From contig JAMKCH010051326.1 in the NCBI GenBank assembly GCA_023653785.1, positions 1 to 64,000 of the forward strand: 64,000 nt of DNA, written 5' to 3'. The DNA is from Ophioderma brevispina. Its lineage: Eukaryota > Echinodermata > Ophiuroidea > Amphilepidida > Ophiodermatidae. Shown here piece by piece: positions 24,511 through 37,228 of the stretch (position 1 is its first letter; each line of letters begins with the position of its first letter). The notes below the pieces were generated by a model. That model ran no database searches, had not been told where the DNA came from, and worked only from the letters and a program-made list of their open reading frames with translations. Position numbers and translations under genes: made by a program.

Positions 24511-26026
24511 TTAATTATCATAGCCTAAGGTTAAGATCGGAGTATTAATTATGTTCTCATTATGATATCACGCCTCTAAAGTGTTTCGTAATACAGCGTC
24601 AGGATGATGAGCATCCTTAAGGTGAGGAATATCTCAGCTCAGCTGAACGTATCTTCAATAGCAGGGATTTTAGCATGTTAAGTTGCTGTTACCAGGGTCC
24701 AAGGACAGACTGACAACAATATTAGCCATTGTGTAAAACAGAAACCTAATTCAATCACCTTCAATAATAATCGTCAACAACATAAAATGCAGCGAGTAAG
24801 AGAGGAAGGAAGGGAGAAGGAGAATCCCGCTTGATCATGCAATACACCATAGCGGCAGAAAGGAAGTGGGCTCACACCGCCCCCCGTTTATAAAACTGTT
24901 CTGATCTAGAGGCTAAGAAGGTATGAGGTGAAGCCATTCAGGTTGGACCAGACTACTGAATGAGATTTCTGCCACGGAAATGAAAGTAAGTTAGGAAAAT
25001 TCGTTGTTGATTCAAATAGTCACGATTTTGCTTGCGTAAGTTCACAAAAATTCAACCAGAAATTAAGAAACACCATACACACCAAAATGTTGTATTTCAA
25101 AATATCTGTTTTAATCGAGTAGGCGAACGATTCGACGATTCCGGGCTCCAAGACGACAACGGCAATAATATAAAACGTAAACTAAGGTTGCGTAGAGTCA
25201 ACGAATGAGTGCTTTTATTCGTCACCGTTGTAGGGGACCATATCTCCTTGTCCTGCCACACTGAACCACCAAAGTATTTTTACCAATTTGCATAGAGTGT
25301 ACAAAAAACCCTCGGCCACACATTGATTTTTTTCCATATTTGAAAGTGAAAGTGACTGGAAAGCATAATGCTTTTAACAACATAATTATGTAATTCTTTA
25401 ATTTAACTAAAAGTATGGAACTGACTACACAGTATTATTTGAGATAAATAACGTTTCGCTTCTATTTATAAAATTGTTCGGGTCATACCGATATACCACA
25501 ATAGCACAATAGTACCGCGCAATACCGTGCAATGGGTAAAAAATTTTGCATGGCTCGCTACAATTAAAGTCGATTTTCCCGGTTATTCGCGCTTGGCCTA
25601 GAAATTGGATAATATTAAAACTCAGAATTGTTTCAAATATTTAAACATGAGGATGAGATGTGTATTTTATTGTGTCTAAATAGTTTTATACGACGGACTT
25701 TCTATTCTTTAAAGCAAGGACAATATACGGTGACTGCGCTTTATCGATTAGAACACGAATGCGCAAATTACACTGTAATAAACTGTTTACAAGCTTAACC
25801 TTTTAATGAGAGTACTTTCCACCCGCGTAAATATTAGGAAAGCATTTTTAAAAAGATTGGCATAAAACACGGTTTAACAGGTTAACGCTTACCACTATAA
25901 AGTATTTAAATGTTTTGCATGTTAACATTGATAAAACTATCTTTTGAGGATGTATTTATGAAATATGCTCTACCAGTCTACTGCTTTGCACCTGGACCAC
26001 TTTCTATCTCTTCACGTGACCCTTAA

Positions 26027-26380
26027 AGTGACAGGAGGAAGATTTTCTTGAGGATAAAATTCTTCAATTTTAACTGGATCGGTCGTAGACCAAATCCCGA
26101 GACCGTTTTGAAGGTTTATTGAACAACAAGTACCAACGAAAACCGCAAACCTTGTTGACTGTATGCTATCGCAATCGTCCCATGAGAAAACCATGCTTGA
26201 CTTTCTGTAGTTGACTACAGAAAGTACTAAATCATCATCTATTACATAAAAACGGCGCGTATTCGGCGAATTCACTTCAGGTGTGATCTAAGACATGGTA
26301 AGCATTCCAAATATGCAAAAAAAAAAACGGGGTTCGACAAAAATGGTGGGCGCTTCTTTCTGGAAATCTCCTCAGTCTCT
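26027..26380 (+). mobile_element. MITE family 4, copy 1 (TTAA-flanked)
   Basis: AGTGACAGGAGGAAGATTTT at the left and GAAATCTCCTCAGTCTCT at the right are flanked by TTAA at 26023-26026 and 26381-26384. A perfect small hairpin CTTTCTGTAG/CTACAGAAAG lies near 26203-26226. An 87-codon frame runs through it (minus strand, 26012-26275) and is probably meaningless. Confidence 0.8.
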
Positions 26381-27274
26381 TTAAAGTGATTCTTCATCCC
26401 AATCATGGGCACTCCCAATTCTTTGCAATTGCTATTCTTTCCCTTGTTTCGTGTGACGAAATACATAGGGATAATTCATGAACGACACACTATCTGCAGT
26501 TATTCACAAAATGCGGAGATACCCATCACTGACAAATGTAAATTTCCCATCAGTAGAAATTAGCAAAAGGCTGATTCTGGAAAACAATCTACAATGATCT
26601 TAAAAAGTTACTCCAAACTATACTAAAATAGAAAGTACGTAAATGATTACAGCATACCACAAGCGAGCAACAGAAATGTCACAATACTAGAGTTAATACT
26701 GGAGCAATTGATAATCAGCTTACACCATGTTAGCTCTAGCAATCAAATATTGCCAAATTTCTAATCAGGGTTTTAATAAGCTGCGGGTAGCAAAATGAAT
26801 ATAATCAGCAGCAAGAGAGCAAAACGCCAGATGCAGAGGATTACATATTTTGGTGGATCAGGGTATACGGGGAATATTGATTCTTTTGAAATACAGATCA
26901 ATTTTTCTTCGGGGTATTACAAAAAAACGGATGTTGAACTTGTTATCACTTCTACGAAAGGTAAAATGTCTAAGAAGCTACGAAACATGTTGATTTCAAC
27001 ATATATTGCAGAGTTTGCTGTTGCTTTTATTTGATTGCAATAATATTTAAATATAGTTTTACAATACCCACCAAAATGGCGTTTTAAAGATCATTTCTAT
27101 TTTTATTCATCTTGTGCCACCGTATTGTTTTGTGATTCTTTGCGTCATTTCCTTTCTAACAACCAACACTTCAATAGTCTGTGTCTCTACCTCTGTGCAG
27201 TGAGGTCATAACATTTACGCCCGCGTTACGCCCGCGTTAAGAAATGCCGTCAACGGGCGACCACCAACAAATCT

Positions 27275-27410
27275 CGCGTAACCTGACCCGTCGCATACAC
27301 TTTTTTTCTGAATTCGGAAACCTTCAAGGAATAAACCTGTGCTTTATTCCGTTAAGGTTTCCGAATTCATAAGTGTGTCAGAAAAAAGTGTCAGATGGGT
27401 CAGCTTACGG
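27275..27410. repeat. Hairpin-forming element, copy 2
   Basis: This is the counterpart of 22815-22948. The arms are better preserved here: GAATTCGGAAACCTT against AAGGTTTCCGAATTC is perfect, with GGGTCAGCTTACGG at the right end. Confidence 0.8.
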
Positions 27411-27571
27411 AAACTTCTCAAAACATTCCCCTTTATTGTGATGCCCACTTTCCCCTTAATGAACTAGTCGTAGTTACTATCAAAATAATATTGTGCTTTG
27501 GTGAAAAGGTCAAGGAGGTGGGAGATACTAGTTTATTTTGAACAACATTAAATTTAGAATACAATGATTAA

Positions 27572-27930
27572 AGGCTGATTCAGAGATTTTGAAATATATG
27601 ATTTTTTGTGCAGTAATTAAAAATAGTCAACTAGAACTAAAGATAGTCACCTAAAATGCTTAATTCGAAAGTTACAGATGAATCGGATTTTTCGTTTTCA
27701 TGCAGAAAACCTTTACGCACAGTGTAACAGTGCCATAGGATACCGTGTAAAACGAAAATTCCGGATCTGGAATTTTATAACAAAGTTGCGATTTTCTATA
27801 TGAAGGACTTCGTTTTAGCTTAGTTATTTCAGACAGTGATTAGTATATGGACAAGCATCATGTATATACAAAAAATACGATTTGATTGAAAAGTTAGTGC
27901 TCCCTCATCGGGAAATCTCTGAGTCAGCCT
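27572..27930 (+). mobile_element. MITE family 1, copy 4
   Basis: AGGCTGATTCAGAGATT at the left and ATCTCTGAGTCAGCCT at the right have TTAA on both sides (27568-27571, 27931-27934). It is the duplicated twin of copy 3, not an independent insertion, and keeps the TAGTCAACTAGAACTAAAG and CCGGATCTGG blocks. Confidence 0.9.
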
Positions 27931-29472
27931 TTAATTATCATAGCCTAAGGTTAAGATCGGAGTATTAATTATGTTCTCATTATGATATCACGCCCCTAAA
28001 GTGTTTCGTAATACAGCGTCAGGATGATGAGCATCCTTAAGGTGAGGAATATCTCAGCTCAGCTGATACGTATCTTCAATATCAGGGATAGCATGTGTAA
28101 TGTTGCTTTTCCCAGGGTCCAAGGACAGACTGACAACAATATTAGCCATTGTGTAAAACAGCAAAATAATTCAATTCAATCTTCAATAATTTAATCTTCA
28201 ACAACATAAAATTGCAGCGAGTAAGAGAGGAAGGAAGGGAGAAATCCCGCTGATCATGCAATGCACCATATGCGGCAGAAGTGGGCTCACACCGCCCCCG
28301 TTTATAAAACTTTTCTGATCTAGAGGCTAATGAAGGTATGAGTGAAGCCATTCAGGCTTGGACCGAGACTAATGAATGAGATTTCTGCCACGGAAATGAA
28401 AGTTAGGAAAATTCGTTGTTTGATCAAATAGTCACGACATTTTTGCTCTGCGTAAGTTCACAAAATTCAACCAGAAATTTTAAGACACACATACACACCA
28501 AAATGTTGTATTTCAAAGATATCTGTTTTTAATCGAAGTAGGCGAATTAGACCGATTCCGGGCTCCACAGACGACAACGGAATAAAACGTGAAACTAATG
28601 TTGCGTGAAGAGTCAACTGAATTGAGTGCTTTATTCTTCACCGTTGTAGGAGGACCATATCTCCTGCATCCTGCCACACTGACACCAAAGTATTTTTACC
28701 AATTTTGCATAGAGATTGTACAAAAACCCTCGGCCACACATTGATTTTTTTTCAAATATTTAAAGTGACTGGAAAGCATAATGCTTTTAACAACATAATT
28801 ATTTAATTCTTTAATTTGTAACTAAAAGTATGAACTGACTACAACAGTATTATTTTGATTATTAAATTAACGTTTAGCTTCTATTATAAAATTGTTCGGG
28901 TCATAACGATATCACATATAGATTCTTACCACAATAGCACAATAGTACCGTGCAATACCGTGCAATGGTAAAAACTATTGCATGGCTCGCTACAATTCAA
29001 AGTCGATTTTCCCGGTTCCGCGCTTTGCCTAGAAATTGTATAATATTAACACTTCAGAATTGTTTCAAATATTAAAACATGGCAGGATTAGATGTGTATT
29101 TTATTGTGTCTAAAATAGTTTTATACGACGGACTTTCTATTCTTTAAAGCAAGACAATATACGGATGACTGCGCTTTATTACGTTAGAACACGAAATGCG
29201 CAAATATACACTGTAAAAACTGTTTACAGCTTTAACCTTTTAATGAGAGTACTTTCCACGTAAATATTAGGAAGCATTTTAAAATGATTTGCAATAAAAC
29301 ACGTTATTAACATGTTAACGCATTTACCACTCTACTAACGTATTTAAATGTTTAGCATGTTAACATTTTATATAACGTATCTTTTTGATGGATGTTATTT
29401 ATGAAATATGCATCTACCATGTCTACTTGCTTTGCACCTGGACCACTTTCTATCTCTTCACGTGACCCTTAA

Positions 29473-29830
29473 AGTGACAGGAGGAGATTTTTTGAGGATA
29501 CAAATTTCTCTCAATTTTCACTGGATCGGTCGTAGACCACCTACCGAGAACGTTTTGAAGGTTTATTGAACAAACAAGTACAAAAGAAAACCGCAAACCT
29601 TGTTTTGAACTTGCCTGCTATCGCAATCGTCCCCATAGAAAACCATGCTTTGACTTTCTGTCGTGCACGACAGAAAGTACTAAATCATCATCTTATTACA
29701 TAAAAACGGCGTATTCGGCTAATTCACTTCAGGTGTGATCTAATACATTGGTAAGCATTCCAAATATGCAAAAAACCGGGGTTCGACAAAAATTGGGGGC
29801 GCTTCTTTCTGGAAATCTCCTCATGTCTCT
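29473..29830 (+). mobile_element. MITE family 4, copy 2
   Basis: AGTGACAGGAGGAGATTTTT at the left and AAATCTCCTCATGTCTCT at the right, with TTAA at 29469-29472 and 29831-29834. Twin of the copy at 26027. The hairpin CTTTCTGTCGTGCACGACAG has changed in both arms in a compensated way. Confidence 0.8.
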
Positions 29831-30540
29831 TTAAAGATGACTTCTAATCCAATCATGGGCACTCCCCATTCTTTGCAATGCTATTCATTTCCCTTGTTTC
29901 GTGTGACGAATACAATATGGATAATTCATGAACGACACACTATCTGCAGTTATTCACAAAATGCGGCGATACCATCACTGACAAATGTAAAATTTACCAT
30001 CAGTAGAATGTAGCAAAAGGCTGATTCTGGAAAACAATCTACAATAGATCTTAAAAGCTACTCCAACTATACTAAAATAGAAAGTAAATCGATACAGCAA
30101 TACCACAAGCAACAGAAATGTCAACAATACTAGAGTTAATACTGTCAGGAATTGATAATCAGCTTACACAATGTTAGCTATAGCAATCAATTATTGACAA
30201 ATTTATAATCATGGTTTTATAGCTGCGGGACCGCGCGGGTAGCAAATGAATGTTATCAGCAAGAGAGCAAAACGCAATATTCAGAGGATTAGATATTTTT
30301 GGTGGATTCAGGTATACGGGAATATAAGATTCATTTTGAAATACAGATCAATTTGTCGGGTGTATTACAAAAACGGATGTTGAATTGTTATCACTCCTAC
30401 GAAATTAAGGGAAATGGTACTAAATATCAAAGTCTTCAAATATGCCAAGTGTCGAAGCTTGCAAGTACTTAATTAATAATCTAATTAGAAATTTGGCACT
30501 TTTGACGTAGGATACATAACAGGGACTCCGGTGATTTCTA

Positions 30541-30886
30541 GTGACGGATGTTGAAGCCTCTGTCATATATGTGTATACTTAATTTCCCCCCAGAGCTGTT
30601 TAGATACTTTTGTTAGTAAAAATTCTCATCTTAAATTTATAACTGACAAAAGCAAATATGTAATTAATTTATAAATATGCTATTTACTAAAATCTAATAT
30701 TATATTTAACAGTTCAAAGCGGCGAATCTCGGCAATCCACTTAAAATCCGTCATTATTGAATAACCGATTTGAGAAGATCCCGATGAGATGTTGGTTTGA
30801 CGAATTTCGGAAAACGCCGATTGCTGTATTCCATAATGACTGTATGCTGAATAACGCTTGAGAATAGGAAATTCAACATCCGTCAC
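30541..30886. mobile_element. TA-flanked MITE with perfect 15-bp inverted ends
   Basis: GTGACGGATGTTGAA begins at 30541 and its exact reverse complement ends at 30886. TA lies directly outside each end (30539-30540, 30887-30888). 346 bp. The 95-codon minus-strand frame through it is probably chance. Size and TA target suggest a Tc1/mariner-type MITE. Confidence 0.7.
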
Positions 30887-31724
30887 TATTTCATTACCTA
30901 ATCGCCGATTTGCGAACTTTTTGGTGTGACGGATACATGAGTAACTGTTCCAATGTATTACATCCATTTTATAAAATAAGATTTCATGAAAATTTCATTT
31001 CGTGTTCTTAATGGATTTTGATCGTTTGAATCGTATTATGTTTACCGACTCTTTTAGATTTTGTGCGATTTTTCAATTGCGATTTTCAATCAAGATAAAA
31101 AAAGTAAAAAATTGTTATTTTGTTTACATACGTCACTACGTAATACACCCGACGAATTGATTAGAATTCAATTATACTACTTCCAAATTCGAATAGTTTT
31201 AAATATGTTGTTCATGTTTTTGTATTGTGAACTTTAAACAACATGGGTCCGCGTGGACCCCTAGATGTTATTTTTTTCGCGCGCCTTGTTCAACGCTACA
31301 TTTTTGCCCGACGATTTTTCATGTAATTGCCTAAATAAGCCGCTGGCATATTTTGGTGTAAAAATTTCATTGGCCCTGCGTATTAATGCTAATTACATAA
31401 ATAAGCATTTGTTGGCCCTATTCACATTTGTTTTGCCTCGAAGTTATATCGCACTGGTAGCAACATAAAATTCGTTTTGGACCGCCATGTTGAATGGGTA
31501 CACCGATTTTCAGATTTCCCTTTGTGGGTCGTGTTGATTGTATCCCAGAATGACCAAGTTTTTTGTTTAAATCAAGCATAATGTTTTTGGAACAATAACA
31601 CACTGACTTTTATGCAACTTAACTGTTAACATTGTATCTGGGACTAAACATAGGTATATCCATCCCCGATTGTATGTCGGATTCAATTAATTTCTTGAAT
31701 AGGTATGTTGGTGATGGCCTTTTC
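30887..31724. other. Unassigned DNA
   Basis: A small palindrome GGGTCCGCGTGGACCC lies near 31245-31260. There are no convincing frames. Confidence 0.45.
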
Positions 31725-32092
31725 GTATAAACCAGACAAGATAGCTTAATCAGGTATGCGCTCGACTCCAGTGTATGCTCATTAATGCGTATAGGCGTGC
31801 GTTTCGAGCCCTGTGAGATTCCGCTATCTTGTAATTTTCCCGCTGGAAAGAAATTAACCGCTTTGGTGTCCGATATTACCATGGGATATTTGGGGAAGCC
31901 TGGTCGCCACTGCGATGGTTATCTCTGTATGTTTGCTGATAAGGAAAGCGCTGATCCCGAATTGATCTGCTGCATCCCTTAAATGATGCTAAATGGGTTA
32001 TGGTATGGTTGGGGCACAGTGATCAGCGACCATTTGGGAAAGCGCTTAAGGCCATAGCATAGGGCGCTTAATAAATCTCTGCTCTATTTAGT
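31725..32092 (+). mobile_element. tRNA-type SINE, copy 2 (A and B boxes visible)
   Basis: The A-box-like TAGCTTAATCAGG at 31742-31754 and B-box-like GTTTCGAGCCC at 31801-31811 have tRNA-like spacing for an internal RNA polymerase III promoter. The body matches the SINE at 19549 (TTTGCTGA, GCTGATCCCGA, GGTATGGTTGG, CAGTGATCAGCG) and the tail reads GGGCGCTTAATAAATC. Like its partner it is on the plus strand. An 87-codon frame crossing it on the minus strand is not a gene. Confidence 0.8.
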
Positions 32093-34351
32093 ATATGTTG
32101 TAGTAAGTTGGGGCACCTTTAACTCTGAAGTAAATAAGACCAAAGGGAAATTGTGTTGAAACAAGAACAGCTTTCTGATGCTGATTAAATAGTTGTGATA
32201 TCCGTTGTATATCAACTACTATGTTTCCATTGTAATAATTTCTATAAAATCAACTCTCTCTTTTTATTGGTGGTTGATGAAGTTTTTTGTTTTCCTTTTT
32301 AGTTTTTAGCATAGTGTACATTGAATAAAGTGATATTAGAGAATACCATTCACTGCTATGGCACTTTTTTGCAACCCAAATCTTAAGGCTTCTAATAGTG
32401 TTAATTATAGTTTAGCAGACTCTCCCCTTTCAATTTGCCCAGCTTGAAAGGTGATATGACCCGAGACATTTGGGCTTAAAAATGTCAATTCTTAAAACAG
32501 TTTAAAAATTGACACCTTTCACATATGAAATAGACTGTGCATAATAAGTAACTTCATGAATCTGTGAATACAAAATGTCAATCTTTACCGGTTGTCCTTT
32601 GTTTGACATTTTACCCTCCTCAAAAAGTTTGATTTTTTAATGGAAAAAAGGTTAAAATATAAAATTTTTAATTTGAATTAATAAAATGGTTTGGAAACCA
32701 CTACTTTCCTCAAATTTTAAACATAATGTGGACGTGCTTGCTATTCAAAAAATACTGATGATCCACCGATTAAAAATATAAATGTCTTGTTTCATAGGAA
32801 AAAACATCTCCAATGTATCTTCCAAAATTTCATGTTCATCTAACTATATACCATTTTCATTTTGAGGCGGCGCCTATAATTGTGTGTACTACCAAGGCCC
32901 GAAAATAATGTGTAAATATTTCCTTTACTCGAAAACAATATTTAGTTTGTAGTATCATCATCAGGGGATATCTGTCCGCCCAACTACTGTGCAGTGAAAT
33001 AAGAACAAAATAAGATTCATATGGTACCACAATCCCAGGTTTGATAGATCTATAACCATGGAACGAATAGTAGAACACTTGATGCATACTTGGAAGCTAT
33101 CCCTATTTTTCACAATGAGATCGGCAATTGGGTAAGTCATTGATCGTAAGAAGAAGAAGGAACCTTCAGCCCTAATCTTCCCTACCCCATCAATCAATGT
33201 CGAGGAACCTGTCAAGGCTGCTGACAACATTATTCGCGAAAATTACCTGGGGCGAGGGGATCAATTCTTCCTACGGACAAAGTGTTCAAACCTATTTTTT
33301 CGATGATAGGTGTGGGGATTCGAGGGCTGGATCAGGTGGTACCCTTTTAATTTGTAATAATCTGCAACCGATGATCAATTGAAAAAGAAGAGAAAACTGT
33401 ATGCTTTTACAAGCTTTCTTTCATGACATTTTTACAATGTAGTAAGTGATCACGCAAAATGTAGTTTTGGTATGACCCATTCATTTAAAGCCAACGGCTT
33501 CTGAACAACTATGTATTTGTTTTGTTCCTTTCGATTGTTCCTTTTATTAAAATCATTTTTGAATTCTATGTTTGGGGTTGTTAGTCTTAAAACGCTAAAT
33601 TTGTTAATTTGTAGATTCCCCTTATTGTTCATTTTCCAAGAGAGGTTTCGTTTTGTACAGGCAATTGTTGCGTCCTTAAATGGAATCCACGTAATCAGCA
33701 AATGCGTTGCGAAGGTTAACCAGAATTGCTGGCCTTTCTTCATGTTCGACCAATAAGTAGTGTTTTTGGTCTTTTGATCACATCATGCGATTGTTTTTTA
33801 CGGTTGTGGCCTCGAACTGATCTACAGTGTGGTCCCTGAACAAAATGAAATTGTGTTTGAATATTTATTATGAATAATGTGGTAAATTTTTTTAGTGAAT
33901 CGTAAGGAATCCAAGTGTTTACTGTTGAGAAATTAAAAAAAATCTTTCAACAAATTATGAAAAATTAACCTACGATGTGAACTTTTATCTGACCACCTTT
34001 TACTGAACTCCAATAAGAATTGCAAATGCACTAAATGTAAACCATATTATTGTTTTCACTCAGTGTGTCGACTGAAGTGAATGTAATCGTTTTAAACATG
34101 CGAACTCTTTCAATGGCTTTTGTGATGACAAATCCAATGATACAGGTTAGTTTGGGAAGTTATCGCACAAAATATATACATAAAATTAAAACACACCGCC
34201 CAAAGACAAAACACCGAACTATACGCCTATTTGAAATAATATGAAAGGTTTAAACGTTTAATCTCAACATAAAATATTGGTATACCTGTAATTTTTTGCT
34301 CGAGATATTTCCTGATAATTACAGTGTAGACTAAAACAGAGACTTCAGATA
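32093..34351. other. Unassigned AT-rich DNA
   Basis: GGGGCACCT followed by TTAA near 32103-32112 could be a lone right end of a TTAA-type MITE. Frames of up to 97 codons on both strands between 32857 and 33756 show no known domain. Confidence 0.4.
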
Positions 34352-34545
34352 GCTAGTGAAATCTCAATTCCTTAGCACCGTTCAGTAGCTTTCATTCCCC
34401 AATGTATTTAGGAAAATACACCCCCTGTTTTTTTTGGTATGATATATGATACCCATATCACACAAGGGCAGTTCATGTTAATGTCTGTACAAGTACAACC
34501 ACCTTGACTGTGGTCTTTGGTGGATGAGCACATATTTGTTTCGGA
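34352..34545 (+). mobile_element. Dispersed repeat family 5, copy 1
   Basis: AAATCTCAATTCC, CACCCCCTGTTTTTT, GGTATGATATATGATACCCA and GTACAAGTACAACC recur in this order at 53460-53652 and, reversed, at 48268-48477. The outer ends are lost in this copy. Confidence 0.65.
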
Positions 34546-34905
34546 TATCGGCCGATCTTTTTGCCCTTTTTCCCCCAAGATCTGAATGTTAGTTAAGCAA
34601 CCTGCCCATATTCATCTATAATATTATGAAAGTTCTCTGTTTTTGGTAACAGCATATTTATGAATGTTAAACTTTTGATCTCAGATTACTCAATACAAAA
34701 TATGTGTACCTGTATTTAACACGAGATCTCCTAGGCGCTTTTGGGTGTCACGTGTCCCCAAAAGTCATGTTGCTCTTAATGGTCACTCTGCTGACGAAGG
34801 TCGAACTTTCTCGACGGAAAATTTACCGGTGCATTATTTAATAGTGTTGAGATCAAAGTTTAAACATTTTTTTTTTATTCAACTACATTATTTAAGCGCC
34901 TTTAA

Positions 34906-35290
34906 CTAAAAGATCAAAGCGTTGTACAAAGGTAAAAAACATAACGATCTGAAAATACGAATCGAAGATGTTATAATCGATGTTATGTTTACGAATGATG
35001 GAACCAATATCAAAAGTATAGGCGGAGAAGAATAATGGCGGGCCCAAACACTGAGACCCTGTGGCATACCAAGTCCAAGGGAGTATTTATCGGCGACGAG
35101 CTTTCGCCGATACATACCCGAAAGATCGTGCTGCAGGTATGATTTGATCCAACCAGCGCTTTGCCTGTTAATGAAGGTAGTGATAGCCTCCTTAACAGAT
35201 CTGGTAAGTCGACCAGTGTCCGAAGGCGGCCTGAAAGGTATCCAGTTTATCTTCCAAATTATTCTGTACCAACACGGTGAACTGTATACC
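34906..35290 (-). pseudogene. Degenerate non-LTR retrotransposon reverse transcriptase fragment
   Basis: Reading the minus strand, a frame gives a finger-region piece (KLDTFQAAF), then WIKSYLQ, then GMPQG. After a frame change it continues as CLGPPLFFSAYTFDIGSII, which is the fingers/palm layout of CR1/Jockey-type LINE reverse transcriptases. The segment that should hold the first catalytic aspartate motif is missing between the KLDTFQAAF part and WIKSYLQ. The YxDD box position reads FDSY. It is therefore a dead, 5'- and 3'-truncated relic with at least one internal deletion and one frameshift. Confidence 0.7.
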
Positions 35291-35429
35291 ACACAGTTGA
35301 ATGTTCAAATTGGATTTCCTTCCATGTATATGAGTAACACTAAAATCTCTATCTCTGAAACCGTAAACCAAATTGAAGGATGTTGGCTTTTCAATAACAA
35401 AGTGAACCCAGAAAAATGGCATATTAACT

Positions 35430-37228
35430 GAAACTGAAACTCTCTTGAATTATATCCGAACAAATGACTCATTTTTGCGCAATCACATCATCTGTATTAT
35501 TGTTATTAATTAAACACAACTACACGCTAGTGATTTTTTAAAAAAGAGAAAAATGGAAAAAAAATCATTTACTAACTAGTTTTTTGTAATGTAGGCACCA
35601 AGTATGATATCGTAGCATCCACTGCAAGTAATTACACCGAAAACAACCTAAATACGGAATATGTATATTTTAGTATTTTACTATCCGTACGGAAACTTAC
35701 TACTTACTACACGTAATTGAAGGTGAATCTTGGCAATCCCGCTGGTTTTTCTTTCTTTTCTTTTTTTTCCTTCTTCCTTTTATGTTGTCACTTTTTTCCT
35801 TTGGTAAAAAAGTAACTTGTTAGAATTCCAGGGACCTATCCTTCACTTTTCATGAAACATCTTTTCATTTCAGCAGTGGGATCACTGATAGTGCCTTTAA
35901 TGCTATTCTCCTTTGTATGCTTCTGACGCCTTTTCGTTAGTACGTTTGTATACGCTCTTCCAATACGTACGGAATGAAAGTAATAAAACCAGTGAATGAC
36001 CCTTTACGTGTATCTGTTAAAAATAACCAAAACAACTGACAATGTTTTCAAACACAAATATCCTCCAGGGACTTGGATTGAAACTATAGAAAGTAATCTA
36101 GCGCATAGTCCTCTTTGATTTCATATTTGTGAGTTTAACCATGATCATAGCGGTCTTATAAAGTAAAGTCTCCACTTCGTATGGCATTTTTCATTTATTA
36201 GTGGTATAGGTGAATAATGGTGCTTTGATGATTTATGTATCTTAAGGCTGCATACTTTCGTATAGTAAAATTGAAGACAGACAGACCAATTATTTACCTA
36301 CGGTCAGTAAGAAACATTGATTACTGAAAAAAAAAAAAATACCCGAAGGTTATATTTGGAAAATGTCAATTGAAAATTCATAATTGTGGTTTGGATTTTT
36401 TGGCTGGTTGCGCACGAAGCTACAAATCAAATTGAGCATAAAATGGAACGATCACTGTAAACATAGACGAGTTCGTGAAGAATATTGATGATAAATATTA
36501 ATTATACTGAGAAACAATAACGAGTAAGACGAGTTGTATGATCTTGCTGTTAATGTTGATATTTCGGTGTTAATGATTATGTTGTGATTGATGCGAAACG
36601 ATAGCCGCGGATGAAACGAAGACAACAACGACGACGATGACGATGCATGAATGATGACGATGACGATGGATGATGATAATTGAGGAATTTTCACTTTTTT
36701 AGGGACAACCTTATGGGAAATCTCTCATTAAACCTTTAAGAAATAATAGCTTGACATAAATTTTAGTGACAATAGATAAGAAAAAAATAACGAGCATTTT
36801 AGCCAATGTTTATCCATAATCTAATTACAATAGGACCTATATGTATCGTGAAAATACGAAATATTTTAAGAATTTGTTCTTTTGTGAAATTAACACATGT
36901 TTACCCTTGCCTCGGACTTTAAAAAGTTACTAAACAATTGCTTTGATATATTTTAAAATTATGTATTGAAGTGTTATAAGTCTATTATTTTATCCCCAGC
37001 CCTTTGGTTTGGTTATATACCCCAAAGTGTCCTTCTATGTACTAGACATTCGCTGCACCTACCTAATTGATTAACACGAGTTCACAGACGTTTCATATTC
37101 CTGATGAAAGTGACCCCACAGGGGAATTATTTCACATTTCATTAAATTGATCGTCTCTTGATGTAGTCCTAGCTATTAATGAGTTGAAATGAAAAAGGTA
37201 GCGAATTATTGTCCGCTTTAACAGTTCA
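35430..37228. other. Unassigned DNA with a GAT/GAC trinucleotide patch
   Basis: A (GAC/GAT)n-like microsatellite lies at about 36619-36680. There is an A13 run near 36330. No gene was recognised. Confidence 0.45.

Larger units (their letters stand above)
22501..26958 (+). repeat. Direct duplication, copy 1 (long form)
   Basis: It starts AGGTAAAAGTCTAAGAAGCT and ends at CTTCTACGAAA. The same series of landmarks recurs in the same order in 26959-30404: the hairpin, GGAAACTTCTCAAAACATTC, MITE family 1, AGGAAGGGAG, CCGATTCCGGGCTCC, MITE family 4 and CGGATGTTGAA. This copy has an extra 1.06 kb at 22949-24009. Differences elsewhere are mainly 1-3 base indels. No gene was recognised in either copy. 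Confidence 0.9.
26959..30404 (+). repeat. Direct duplication, copy 2 (short form)
   Basis: It is head-to-tail with copy 1 and begins AGGTAAAATGTCTAAGAAGC at the exact point where copy 1 ends. It lacks the 1.06-kb segment. Similarity stops after CCTACGAAA, where the sequence turns into TTAAGGGAAATGG. The indel-rich pattern could reflect two haplotypes placed in series by the assembler rather than a true tandem duplication. Confidence 0.9.

Noticed and set aside
30680..30967. 95-codon minus-strand frame
   Set aside because: Most of it lies inside the TA-flanked MITE at 30541-30886.
31725..31830. Functional tRNA gene
   Set aside because: A and B boxes are present, but the cloverleaf does not close and a SINE body and tail follow.
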